A stretch of DNA of 64,000 bases from NCBI RefSeq assembly GCF_030272615.1, contig NC_081407.1, forward strand, positions 143,098,897-143,162,896. The letters run 5' to 3'. The DNA is from Cryptomeria japonica (Eukaryota > Streptophyta > Pinopsida > Cupressales > Cupressaceae). The notes beneath the pieces are model-generated. The model did no database searches, was not told the DNA's origin, and was given only the letters and a program-made list of their open reading frames with translations. A program made the translations under genes and the position numbers. The number at the start of each line of letters is the position of its first letter. The stretch's first letter is position 1. Shown one piece after another: positions 45,678-57,398 of this stretch.

Positions 45678-48600
45678 TGTTAATCTTATGAGGATCTGAT
45701 TAATACTGAGAGGGGGGTGCATCAGTATTAATACCAATTGAAATTGTAGTCACATAAATCTGTCCATTTAATTAAATGAATATTTACTATTTATTTGATT
45801 AATAAATCCACTAGCCAATAGTTAATTAAATTAACATTTAATTAATTCATCTTCAATCATTCTCCTATTAATTAAATAAATTATTCAATTTATTGTAATT
45901 AATTCATTAAACCAAATTCACAATCAATTAAATGAATAAATTCTATTTATTTAATTTAATCCCCTTTCCTCTTTTAAATAAATAATAACACATTTATTTA
46001 AATCATTTAATCCCCCCCACTTGCATTCTCCTACAAATGCAAGTTGCAACCACAATTGAAATAAATTAATTTTATTTTAATTTAAATCCTATTTTCCCTC
46101 ACCCACCAAACCCACTTGCAATCCTAAATCCCCTTCTAGACCCTTCTAACCACTTTCTAATCATTCCTAATTAGCCTAATCCATCCCCTAATTATTGTCA
46201 CATTCCGAAGCAACTTGAAGTCCCTTCTCAAAGCCCTCAAAGTCTTTGAAAAGCATTTAATGCTTTATGTGTTCAACAAGCTAACCTCTAAAAGTCTTCC
46301 AAACCACTAATGGCTCTTACATGACCATTAATGGCTCTTACATAACCATTTATAGTTAAATCCACTTGCCCTTGTGGTTAGAGACTTTCCCTCTAAATCA
46401 ACCCTCATTTAACCCATGGGTCTCTTCAAGCATTTATTGCTTTGACCATGGTTATCCTCACTAACTCTTGCACAAGAGTTTATCCATTAGATAAAGACAT
46501 TATTTATTAGATAATGGATTTATTCTTTCAACTCAACATTAACCTTACCTCCCAAGTTAACCCTCAAGTCATTTCAAGCATTTAATGCGTATTCCCTCCC
46601 CTCTCAACCCATCTCATGTTGACATTTGTCATCCTAGGATTAGGTTGAAAGCCCTCACATAGATAATAAACCCCTCAATCCTGACCCTTGTTGAGATTAC
46701 TCAATCTCAACCATCCATTGCTCCATTTTACCTATAAATAGAGCTCACATTCCTCATTTTCAAATCCTCAAGCCTCAAGCATCCTCAAGCATCTAGCATT
46801 TTTATCCATAATCCTGAAATCTTATATGCATCTAATTTATAGTGAATTTTAGAGAGCATTTAACATAATCATCTATATTTGTCATTTTGGGTTAAAATTA
46901 ACATTAGATAATTAGATAATATCTTGTTTTAGCTTGTTCGCATTTGCATTCTCATAATCATCCATTTTACAATCTTGAACCTCCATAAGACATACAGAAT
47001 AGTGCAAAAAGCTACTGAGAGCTACACTCATTTGGGAACTTGGAGAGGAGAGGAACAAGGGAGGAGAAGCTACAAGCATGGTGGAAGGCATTTGGAGATG
47101 TCTTAGAGCATTTATTTTCTTTGTTAAGCTCTCTATTTTTCTTTTAGTGTCTCTCTTGATATGCTTGCTTAGGATAGTGTTTGATTTGTGATTTCTAACA
47201 CTAACACTTGTTTGTTGCTTGTTTGTTTGTGTTGTCTTGACAATATCACTAACCATCCCTTTTTATAGAGCATCAGAAACTTTAAACCCAAAATCAAACT
47301 TATAACAGATCTGAAATCATTTACTAAATATCTCAGCTTCTTTTATCAGATCTAACAACCTCTTTATCATATTTGCTAACGTATTAATCAAATCATTTGC
47401 CAACTCATTATTCTCATCTATCAGATCAAACACTTTCTCTACAAAATCTTATCGGTACTGATAACCTTTGGTAAACCTCTGATAAAAAATCATAACCGGT
47501 GTACTCAGAAATAGTGCATGAAATGAAACATAAACAAGAACATCACATGAAAAGAATTCCACACATGAACACCATAATTTTTTTGATGTGGAAACCCAAA
47601 TAGGGAAAAACCATGGTGGGAATTGGTACCCACAAATATTTGTACTCTTTTGAAGTACGCCATGTTAGGAGCTTACAATACGCCCTGTTAGGAGCAGACC
47701 TTGTTAGGAGAAGACCCAGTTAGGATTCACCTGGTTAAGGGGTTTGCCTAGCAGCCCGGTTAGGAGCTTGATGATCTGTTAGGATAAACCTTATGAGAGG
47801 ATTTAACACTCTTTTGAGAATTGCCCTGTTAGGGGACTTAAATGTTTAAGGTCTGTTAGGACCTACCCGGTTAAGGGATTTAACCTGTTGCAACTGTTAG
47901 GGAACAACAATGAAAAAGTGATATGTTACTTGCACTTATCTTCTTGCTAAATCAGATCCAATTATTCTCAACTCTCAAGAAGATCTCACACTTCTCTTGG
48001 ACGACTCAACACATTCTCTTAAGACCACCGACAAGATAAACATCAACTGTGCCATCTTAAATAGCCATCTCAACTAGGTCGGCCACTAAACCCTAATTAC
48101 ATCATAAAATTACAATATAAATCATAAGAAATCATCTCAGATCAATATACAGATCATTACATCAAATTATAATGCTATCAACCATTGGTTGATCGAAACC
48201 CATCACGAAAATCCGATATGTACCAAAGTCAAAAACTCAAAACACTCCACTAAGCATTTCGCTATTTCCCAAGAAATTCTTCCTTGAATCATGCCAAAAT
48301 AGCAATCAAATCATTCACGTGGTTTGTGTCATGTTACCACCTTCATGTAGACTTACCGTCGATCATTGTCATAACAAAAATCATTACCAGTTTCATGATT
48401 TCTTCACCGGTCCTTAAACCCTACTAAAACCTTAGCACAACTTCATCAAAAATTTGAAACATGCCTTCCGATAGTCATCACAAGTTCTAGTTTTGATCAT
48501 ATACTCCTTTCCATGATACAAGCTCACATTCCAAACCATAAATCATCAATCATCGTCGTTCATCCAATTCAATCAAAACATCTCTACTTTATAGGTTAAA

Positions 48601-48867
48601 GTTGTATTTCACAGACTTCAGTTCTCTACCAGTAAACCCTATCTTCTGGTCAACCAAATCACTTAGATGACAAAACAAAACATCAAGAACATCAGTATTC
48701 ATCATTTGACATCAATTGCCATCAATGACAACACAAATAACTGATCAAGTCATCTAATCAAAAAATCTCAATCTCTTCATCACAAATAGTCTTCTATCCT
48801 CTACCAATGCAGTCATCCATCTTCAACTGCATCACCTCATCTGTGTCATTTATGCCAAATGCCAACA
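45678..48867 (-). repeat. 3' LTR of copia C, carrying a nested solo LTR
   Basis: The parts are 45678-45744 and 47281-48867, 1654 bp together, against 1641 bp for the 5' LTR. On the minus strand it starts TGTTGGCATTTGGCATAA and ends GGATTAACA. A region of repeated CTGTTAGGAG and GGTTAAGGGATTT-like words lies at 47665-47890. Confidence 0.9.
45745..47275 (+). repeat. Solo LTR, 1.53 kb, inside the C 3' LTR
   Basis: It starts TGTAGTCACATAAATC and ends AGAGCATCA, flanked by GAAAT (45740-45744) and GAAAC (47276-47280). The uninterrupted copy of this LTR at 55187 shows that the original site was GAAAC. TATA box CCTATAAATAGAGC at 46731-46744 on the + strand. No coding content; AT-rich first third with ATTAATTAA-type sequence, then short CTTACATAACCATTAATGG-type direct repeats near 46310-46355. 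Confidence 0.85.
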
Positions 48868-49271
48868 TTCTCCCCCTTTTTCATTGATGGCAACATCAAT
48901 TAGATGTACAATCAAAGTAACTAACATCATCATCTACAACTTGTTTGTCGATATCACATCATCTGTCGCTTATCTCCTTTTGTCTTCTCCCCCTTAACCA
49001 ATGCTTCTCTCAATCTGATCTTCAACTTCTCCCATATCTTATTTCTTTTCTTCTCCCCCTTTGAAAACAATGCCAAAGGTATAAATGCATCACTCATCTT
49101 CAATTGTGTTGTTGCCTCTTCCATCATCTCTGCTAATCAAATCAAAAAAATTATATCAGAGCATTAAATCAGAACTTTCCATCACACTTGCTCCTCCAAA
49201 GGAGTAGCCTACACCTTCATCAATCCTTAGTGAAACATAAACATGAAATCCACAGGATTGATGCATCTCCA
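48868..49271 (-). other. Copia C 3' untranslated region with repeated polypurine-tract-like motifs
   Basis: Minus-strand AAAAAGGGGGAGAA abuts the 3' LTR (48868-48881). Further GGGGGAGAAG-like blocks lie near 48985-48993 and 49050-49060, as in the other copia elements here. Confidence 0.72.
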
Positions 49272-50341
49272 TCATTCTAGTTCTTCTGGTGTAGGGGTCT
49301 AACCCCAAGTTTACCTCTAAGAAACTCAAAGGTAGCCTTCAGTAAGGGCTTAGTAAAGATATCAACTAACTAATCTATACTCTTCACATATTCCATTTTC
49401 ACCTGCTTTTCTTGAACTCTTTCCCTAGGAAATGATACTTTGATTCAATGTTCTTGGTTCTAGAATGAAGTACATGATTCTTAGAAATATTTATTACACT
49501 TGTATTATCATAATAGATAGTCACAGGTTCAGACATATCTATCTTGAATCCTTCTAGCACATGTCTCATCCATATTCCCTACATGCAATTCATGGATGCG
49601 GCTACATACTCTACTTCTTCTATAGATTAAGAAACACATGTTTGTTACTTGCTTTTCCATGCCACTAATCTTCCACCAAGTAGAAAATCTCCACCAGTTG
49701 TGCTTTTTCGATCATCTACATTACCTGCCCAATCAACATCAATAAAGACATCCAAAGTAAAATCTCCTTTATAGGGATACCATAAACCATAGTCTACTGT
49801 GCCTTTGGGATACCAAAAAATTCTCTTCATAACCACCATGTGACTCTCCTCAGCCTCTTTTTGAAATCTAGCCACTAATCCAACAACATGAGCAATGTTC
49901 GGTCTGCCATGAACAACATGGTGTAGCTTTCCAATCATAGATCTGCACTCCTTTTCACTAACAACAGGGGAATCATCTTGCGTTGATAACTTGCAGCCTG
50001 TTACCATCGGTGTTCCTACCAGTTTACAATCTTCCATACTGAAAGCCTTCAACACCTCTTTGATATACTTGGTCTAACAAATAAAAATACCACCATCTAG
50101 TTGTTGGACCTGTAAGCCAATAAATAACTTTATTTCATCGATTAGAGACATTTCAAATTCCTTTTTCATTATATCAGCAAAATCCATACACATATCATCA
50201 TTTCCACCAAAATTATGTCATCTACAAACACTTATGCAATTAGCATCTTGTCTCCATCAGTCTTCAAATAAATGTTGTTGTCCTCATTGGTACATTGGAA
50301 TCCAATTTTGATCAAATGTGCATGTAATCTCTCATACCAAG
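49272..50341 (-). pseudogene. Copia C reverse transcriptase C-terminal half and RNase H
   Basis: From the right: WYERLHAHLIKIGFQCTNEDNN, FVDDIIL (near 50225), then an open stretch 50055-49645 (MEDCKLVGTPMVTGCKLS, SMIGKLHHVVHGRPN, DRKSTTGGDFLLGGR). RNase H continues with frameshifts and ends KLGVRPLHQKN with a stop near 49268-49272. It is separated from the N-terminal RT half by the 50342-51981 insertion. Confidence 0.85.
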
Positions 50342-51981
50342 TGTAGCGTCGTAAATTGTACGCACTTGCTAGGGTGGTACAATTTCACACCTAGTTTAGC
50401 ACTCGCCTTGGTGCATTTTGCATTTGGCATTGCATTTCCCCTTTAGCACTTAATTAATTAAATTAATTAGGTCTAAGGTTCTATTTTATCATCTCCCACA
50501 TCATAAAGTTGGGCCCTTTCATTAAAGTGTGCCCCTTTCATTTTATTCCTCCAATGCATCATTTAATCAAAAACCCTAATTAGGTCCTATTTTGAACTTG
50601 GGGGCTTGATTTCGGGGGACAAAACATCTCGAAATTAGCTGTAACTTCGGGATTCGCTCTAAAATCATCATATTCGACGGCCCTGAAAATTTGGTGAAAA
50701 GTTGTCGGGACCATGGCGCCCGGCATGCACATGGTCCCGAACATTTTTCCCAAAATTTTAGGAGCACGACCCAATCATAAAATAAAGCTTAACCCCAAGA
50801 AATTGGTGGGAGATTCAATCTCTAGGTCGGCCAAAAGTTGAAATTAAGACCTAGGGTTTCATATATAAGAGCTCTCTTTCTTCATTTGAAAGGATCGAGG
50901 ATTTTTGGTTTCAAGGACCTTCTATGCAGCGAAAGAGCAGATCTTTGAAGACTTCAACAACATTCAACATCCATCTATCAAGCATTCATCAATTTCATTC
51001 ATTTAGGGCTTTGAAGGCATTGAAGAGCAATAAGGGATCACTGACTGAAGATTGGCTTGTACCCCTCCCTTGGGGTTGGGTATGATTTCATGTTGTTTTC
51101 ATGTCTTTGCATAAGCTTCATTATATCACTTGTATTCATGCTTTAGATCTCTTTACATCTTGATTTGGAGCATTTACATTATCATTTGCAAGCAATTAGG
51201 GTTTACTTTCTAGGTTGCTCTAGTTTGCTTACTTGCATTTTAGGATCTTGCACACACACAAGGTCTGCACACACACTACTTTTACAAAACAACTTGGCTA
51301 TTCGTGGAGGTGGAAATCACGGAAGCAGGGGTTTGACTAAGGCAAAACCCTATATAGCTGCCTAAAACACCTTTTCAGATATAAGTGCAGATTTTGGGAT
51401 TCAGACGACGTCGCAAGTTGCAGATTCGGAAGAAACAGACGGAGACCGAACCACACACCAAATTTCTGGGCAAAAGACTAGGACAAGGGCATGGGGCACC
51501 CTGGTCCTGCCAAGACAGGGGCGCTGGGCGCCCTATTCCTTCTGTCAGACAGCAATTTTCAACATTTTTGATAGCTTTTCAGGTTGCAAAACAGCAGTTT
51601 CAGGAGCAGTTTCAGGGGCAAAATCAGGACGGTGGCGCCCGCGCCCCCGTCCCGAACATTTTCACTCATATTTTAACACCGGGTATGCATTTACATTCTT
51701 GTCTTGTCCTTGTGTTTATAGCTTTCCATTATTTAAGTTCAATTCTACAATCTTGTTATTAGTTCATACTTGCACTTTGGGGTTAGGGATTGAACTTGCA
51801 TCATTTTATCTTTCAATTACAACAAAGGAATAGAAATCCTAATAGGTAGCCCGTGGCTCTCTCTTCCACAAAAAGAAGTAGCCAATTGTGTGATACCTCT
51901 AGGCTCTTTCGTATTCCACAAATGTGTGATTGAAAGTGAGATTAGGGCATGTTTGCTTAGTGTCACTTTTTCCCCCACACA
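50342..51981 (+). repeat. Solo LTR-like insertion (1.64 kb) inside copia C RT
   Basis: It starts TGTAGCGTCGTAAATTG and ends TCCCCCACACA, flanked on both sides by CCAAG (50337-50341 and 51982-51986). Removing it rejoins the RT motif around [13 protein letters not shown]-like CATATATAAGAG at 50860-50871 gives + orientation. The inner part has several GGCGCC-containing patches (50712-50725, 51527-51541, 51632-51646) and two copies of CCCGAACATTTT (50735, 51652). No coding sequence is recognised. Confidence 0.85.
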
Positions 51982-51986
51982 CCAAG

Positions 51987-52368
51987 CTCTCGGTGCCTAC
52001 TTTAGACCATATAGTTCTTTATGCAATTTACACAATATGTCCTTATCATTGATCAAGGAAAATCCATCTGATTGTTCAATGTATACTTCTTCTTCTAGAA
52101 TCCCATTTCAAAAGCCTAATTTTACATTCATTTGATGAACTTTGAATCCCTTATATGTAGCAAATTCTAGCATCATCCTTACTCCTTCTAATCTAGAAAC
52201 CGGTGCAAATGTTTCACCATAATCCTTACCTTCTTCTTGAGCATACCCTTTGCAGACTAACCTCGCCTTGTTTCTTACAATTTTTCCTTATTCATCCAAT
52301 TTATTCCTAAAGACCCATTTTGTTCCAATTACATTCTTATCCTCTGGTCTAGGAACAAGTGACCATGT
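51987..52368 (-). pseudogene. Copia C reverse transcriptase N-terminal half
   Basis: On the minus strand it reads from GTKWVFRNKL-type sequence (near 52325) through an [11 protein letters not shown]-type block, GETFAPVSRLEGVR-type sequence and MNVKLGF (equivalent of MDVKSAFL) to LHKELYGLK, a stop, then APRAW at the insertion point. Substitutions include the AFL to GF change near 52110. Assignment rests on order and neighbours as much as on motif quality. Confidence 0.7.
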
Positions 52369-53850
52369 CTAATTCTTCTCAATTTGATCTAGTTCTTCAT
52401 TCATTTTATTCACCCAATCATCATCCTTTAGTGCTTCCTTAATTGTCTTGGATTCTATCGTAGAAATCAAACATGAGGTCTCTGAGATCTTTCTCCTGGT
52501 TTGCACACCTTCATTCTTATCACTAATTATCTGCTCTTGTGAATGGTTCAATCTAACATATCTAGGTATTGCCTATGTCGATTATGCATCTTCTGCATCA
52601 GGTTCTTCATTTTCTTCCTCGCTGTCATCACATACCAGTTGAGTATCTAATTGTGCATTTGTCGGTTCTTCATTATTCTTTGCCTCTGGTTCTATGATCA
52701 CAAGTTTTTCCTCATTATCATCCTTTTCAGGTTCTAATCTGCTTGTACCTTCAAACTTATCAAATAGATCATCAACTTTTACATTAGCACTTTCAACAAT
52801 TTTCTTAGTTCTCTTATTGTAACATTTATGTGCCTTACTCTTAGAAGAGTAACCAAGAAAAATTCCTTCATCATATTTTCCATCAAATTTCTTAGTGTAG
52901 TTATATCTCTTAATAAAATATTGACTTCCAAAATTTTTAAAATAAATTACACAAGGTGTTTTTCCATACTATAGCTCATAGGGTGTCTTATTGTTACCTC
53001 TCTTCACTAGTACCCAGTTAAAAGTGTATACAACAGTACTGACTGCTTCTCTCCAAATTTATTTGGATACATCACCCTGTAATAGCATGGTTCTTGCAGA
53101 TTCAACTATTGTTATGTTCATCCTTTCAGCTATGCCATTCTGCTATGGTGTCCTCGGACAAGACATCTATCTCTTGATACCATGTTCATCACAATACTTA
53201 ACAAATTCATCAGATGTGAATTCACCTTCCCGGTCTAATCTTAAACACTTCAGGTTCTTACTGGTTTCATTCTCAACTAGAGCTTTAAATGATTTAAATT
53301 TACTAAATGCTTCTAATTTCTCCTTTAAAAATGTCACCCACGTCATTTTAGAATAGTTGTCGGTGAAAATCATGAAATACCTATCACCATAATAACTCTT
53401 TATTCTCATAGGAGTTTAGAGATCAGTATGTACCAAATCTAAAATATTCTCAAAAGTACAATTCATTCTCTTGAAAGAAATAGAGGTCATCTTACCAATT
53501 TGGCACTCTTTGCATATCACATTATCCGGTTTGAAAATTTGTGGCAATCCTCTTACAACACTTGACTTGCTTATCTTAACAAAATTATCAAAATTAACAT
53601 GACAACATCTTTTATGTCATAACCAATTCTATTCTATTCTTGTAACCAGATAATTATTAATATTACTATTCAAATGGAATACGTTACCTCTAGTTTGTTT
53701 CCCGGTCGCAATCAGTTCACCATTACCTCCAAGAATTCTACAGACTCCACTTTTAAACTCAAACAAATAACCTTTATCATTGAGCTGACCAACACTTAAA
53801 AGATTATTCTTTAGACCATCAACCCAAAACACATCATCAGAATTACTCTT
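52369..53850 (-). pseudogene. Copia C GAG-pre-integrase, integrase and linker
   Basis: GLKNNLLSVGQLNDKGY is near 53820, CRILGGNGELIATGKQ near 53745, then a zinc-domain remnant. Integrase is in the open stretch 53409-53167 (MRIKSYYGDRYFMIFTDNYSKM, CLRLDREGEFTSDEF; note DREGEF rather than DRGGEF). The C-terminal part toward 52551 ends with an acidic linker (EEENEEPD region near 52600) and the open piece 52551-52369 (MNHSQEQIISDKNEG), which leads into RT. Several stops. Confidence 0.82.
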
Positions 53851-53855
53851 CCCAT

Positions 53856-55052
53856 TTAGAGAAATTGAACCTTTGCCTTCACCATGTAGGGAGAGTTATT
53901 TCCAAATCTAACAAGATCTCCATAAAATTCATCAAGGGTTATGAACTTACTTTTGTCTCTGGTCATGTCGTGTGAGTAGCCAGTGTCTATAATCCATTCA
54001 TCACTATTCTCCATATGAGATACCAGTGTCTTTTCATATGTTATTTCCTCCTTCACAGCTACAAACACAATTTCCTCATTGTCGTCTTCATCTTCAGACT
54101 CCTCATCAGTCACACCTTCATCTACTACAACATAACAATGTTTCTTGCCCTTTCCTTTGAACCTTCTAAACTTCTCTTTCTTATCAATGTTAGGGAAGTT
54201 AGCAACAATATGACCAATTTTACTACAAGAGAAACACTTCAAAGGTAGCTTTCCTTTATAATTACCGGTGCCTCTTGGAAATCTTTTTGCTAACAGTGTC
54301 TCAAGTTCCATCACTTGATCTTCATTGTCTTCATTTCCTCGGTTACTTCCATGACTTGACCTGTACTCATGATTTTGACATATATCATTTCCTTTTCTAG
54401 CAGATGAATTGGTAACAGAAGATTTAAAGACAGATTTAGCAGATTTTGTCACACTATTGTTAATACTATTTAACTCAAAAGTTGTAATCTTACCAATCAA
54501 TGAATCAACGGTTACCATATCCTTTGAAATAGATATAATTTTTTGGATTGCAGATACTCTTATAGCATACTGAGGTTCAAGAGTTCTAAGCCTTTTACTT
54601 ACTATAGCATCATCTTCCATTTTACCTCCAACACTCTTTTTGCCGCCAACAACTTCTTTGATTCTCTGACCATGTTGTGCAATATTTTTGCCTTCAAGCA
54701 TTCTCATGTCATCAAACTTTCCTCTCAAGTTTTCCTCTTTGATTCTTTGAACATGCTTATCTCCTCCATAGATTAAATCTAAATTTTCCCAAACCTTACC
54801 CACAGTTTCCAATCCTTGAACATCAATATATTCTGAATCAGATAAAGTACTTACAATAGCTTCTAAGGCTTGCATGTTATCTTGCTACTCTTTGAGTTCA
54901 TCCAGTATCAAGGGAGTAGTAGTAGGAGCAACATATTTTGTTTCAAATTGCTTCCAATATTGTGCATCAAGACCTTTGATGTAGATCTTCATTCTATCTT
55001 TCTAGATCTTGTAGTTATCCTTGTTTAACTTAGGACCCTCTTTCTTCATCAT
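53856..55052 (-). pseudogene. Copia C gag and protease
   Basis: The likely start is MMKKEGPKLNKDNYK near 55052, with a TAG soon after and another near 54878. An uninterrupted 339-codon stretch (54875-53856) follows: YGGDKHVQRIKEENLRGKFD, DDAIVSKRLRTLEPQYAIRV, and a zinc knuckle CFSCSKIGHIVANF in which Phe replaces the last Cys. The protease is WIIDTGYSHDMTRDKSKF, with catalytic DTG retained but Tyr-Ser-His-Asp in place of Cys-Ser-His-His. Gag and protease are in one frame, as usual for copia. Confidence 0.87.
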
Positions 55053-55114
55053 CTTGACTTCCTTTGAATCTTTCCCTCAAGCAGTTAGGCTTTCTACACA
55101 TAGAGGACCAAAGC

Positions 55115-55136
55115 TTTGATACCAATTGTTAATCCT
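55115..55136 (-). other. Primer binding site of copia C
   Basis: On the minus strand ATTGGTATCAAAGCTTTGG follows the LTR end directly. It resembles the initiator Met tRNA complement with one change (CAAAGC for CAGAGC). Confidence 0.75.
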
Positions 55137-56777
55137 ATGAGGATCCGGTTAATACTGAGAGGGGGGGTAAATCGGTATTAATACCAATTGAAACTTTAAA
55201 CCCAAAATCAAACTTATATCAGATCTGAAATCATTTACCAAATATCTCAACTTCTTTTATCAGATCTAACAACCTCTTTATCAGATTTGCTAACAAATTA
55301 ATCAAATAATTTACCAACTCATTATTCTCATATATCAGATCAAACACTTTTTCCACCAACTCTTATCAATATCGGTAACCTTTGATAAACCTTTGATAAA
55401 ACAACATAACCGGTGTACTAAAAAATAGTGCATGAAATGAAACATAAATAAGAACATCACATGTAAAGCATTCCACACATGAACACCATAATTTTTTTGA
55501 CATGGAAACCCAAATAGGGAAAAACCACAGTGGGAATTGGTACCCAAAAATATTTGTACTCTTTTGAAGTACGCCCTATTAAGAGCTTACAATACGCCCT
55601 GTTAGGAGAAAACCCTATTAGGAGTCACCTGGTTAAGGGATTTGCTTAGCAGCCCGATTAGGAGCTTGATGATATGTTAGGATCAACCTCATGAGAGGAT
55701 TTAACACTCCTTTCAAAGTTTACCTATTAGGGGACTTAAATGTTTAAGGCTTGTTAGGACCTACCCAGTTAAGGGATTTAACCTGCTGCAACTGTTAGAG
55801 AAAAATAGTGAAAAAGTGATTTGTTACTTGCACTTCTCTGCTTGCTATATCGGATCCAATTATTCTCAGCACTTTGCAACTCTTAGGAATATCTCACACT
55901 TCTCTTGGACAGCTCAACACATTCTCTTAAGATCACCGACATGATAAATATCAACTGTGTCATCCTAAATAGCCATCTCAACCATGCCAGCTACTAAAAC
56001 CTAATTACATCATAAAATTACAATACAAATCATAACAGATCATCTCATATCAATATACAGATCATTACATCAAATTACAATGCAATATCAACCATTGGTT
56101 GATCGAAACCCATCACAAAATTACGATCTATACCAATGTCAAAACCTCAAAACACTCCACTAGGCATTTCGTTGTTTCCCAAGAAATTATTCCTTAATTC
56201 ATGCCAAAATAGAAATCAAATCATTCACATGGGTTGTGTGATGTTACCACCATCATGTAGACTCGTCGTCGAATGCCGTCATAACAAAAATCATTACCGA
56301 TTTGATGATTTCTTCACCGGTCGTTAAACCCTACTAAAACCTTAGCAAAAATTCATCAGAAATTTGAAACATGCCTTCTGATAGTCATCACAAATTCCAG
56401 TTTCGGTCAGATACTCCTTTCCATGATACAAGCTCACATTCCAAACCGCAAATCATCAATCATCGTCGATCGTCCAATTCAATCAAAACATCTCTGCTTT
56501 ACTAGTTAAAGTCCTATTTCAGAGACTTCAGTTCTCTGTCAATAAAACCTGTCTTTCGGTAAACCAAATCACTTAGATAACAAAACAAAACATCAAGAAC
56601 ACCAATAATCATCATTGGACATTAGTTACCATTAATGACAACACAAATAGTTGATCAAGTCATCTAATCACAAAATCTCAATTTCTTCATCACAAATAGT
56701 CTTCAATCCTCTACTGGTGCGGTCATCCATCTTCAACTACATCACCTCATCTATATGAGTTATGCCAAATGCCAACA
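55137..56777 (-). repeat. 5' LTR of copia C
   Basis: 1641 bp, uninterrupted. On the minus strand it starts TGTTGGCATTTGGC and ends GGATCCTCATAGGATTAACA. It has a G-run (about 55163-55169), the shared AACCCAAATAGGGAAAAACC block near 55507-55526, and repeated GCCCTGTTAGGAG-like words at 55570-55790. Confidence 0.92.
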
Positions 56778-57398
56778 CACATATGCTCATACAGTCTTCG
56801 CACACCACCATCAAATACCAAAATGCTCATATAGATCGGCCTAATATATCCGCAACACTTGATTCGGTCACCAACATGTCGGCTTCAAACATATTCATAA
56901 AATATGAAATGTGTAACAAGAAGTCGGCTCAATCCAATTACAAATACTCATGCAGACCAAAACATATTGATAATATGCTTCAAATAAGTGGGCACAATAA
57001 CCTCAAACACGACACCAATCAAAAAATCATCCAAAAGATTCCACATAACATGCTACACTAAAATAACCTTGTTCTTCCTTAAATACTGGATACCAGATCA
57101 TCGAAATTGCACAAGAATCAACACCAAAATCTAGGATTGCGGACTAAGAAATTCCAATCATAAAATCAACTACCTCTTCTACTGCAAACAAAAATGTGCA
57201 CCAAAAATTGAGTTCTGCTCAATGTACTCATATTCTGCCAAACACTGTGTTCCACCTTTCAGACCTAAGCAAAACTTCCGATAGGATGAATTTGCATATA
57301 CCGGATGACTCTTCTGATCTGAGTTGCCATCAATGATAACTCCTAAACAAACCTCAAGAATTAATCTCTCCAGAATAGTGTCTCTTTCCAACAAGTTT

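Larger units (their letters stand above)
45678..56777 (-). mobile_element. Ty1/copia retrotransposon C, both LTRs, with two nested solo LTRs
   Basis: The TSD CACAT is at 45673-45677 and 56778-56782. The 3' LTR is on the left (45678-48867, interrupted by 45745-47275) and the 5' LTR on the right (55137-56777). Gag-protease, integrase, RT and RNase H are in copia order on the minus strand; RT is split by the LTR-like insertion 50342-51981. C lies inside solo LTR I. Its pol is most similar here to that of element A. Numerous stops. Confidence 0.92.
45166..57393 (-). repeat. Solo LTR I (about 1.12 kb) split by element C
   Basis: On the minus strand it starts TGTTGGAAAGAGACAC (57393) and ends GATTCCAACA (45166). 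The parts are 45166-45677 and 56783-57393. Flanking pentamers are GGTTT (45161-45165) and AGTTT (57394-57398), one mismatch. Excising the LTR plus one pentamer rejoins ORF L in frame. It contains the shared block (minus strand) TTTTTCCCTTTCTGGGTTTCC near 45315-45340. No internal domain is associated, hence solo. Confidence 0.8.

Noticed and set aside
46912-47256. 114-codon minus-strand ORF
   Set aside because: Lies inside a solo LTR downstream of its TATA box on the opposite strand; no motif is recognised and it is explained as leader sequence of the LTR.
56762-57061. 99-codon plus-strand ORF after copia C
   Set aside because: It spans the end of the C LTR, the TSD and solo LTR I, so it is a chance frame across insertion boundaries.
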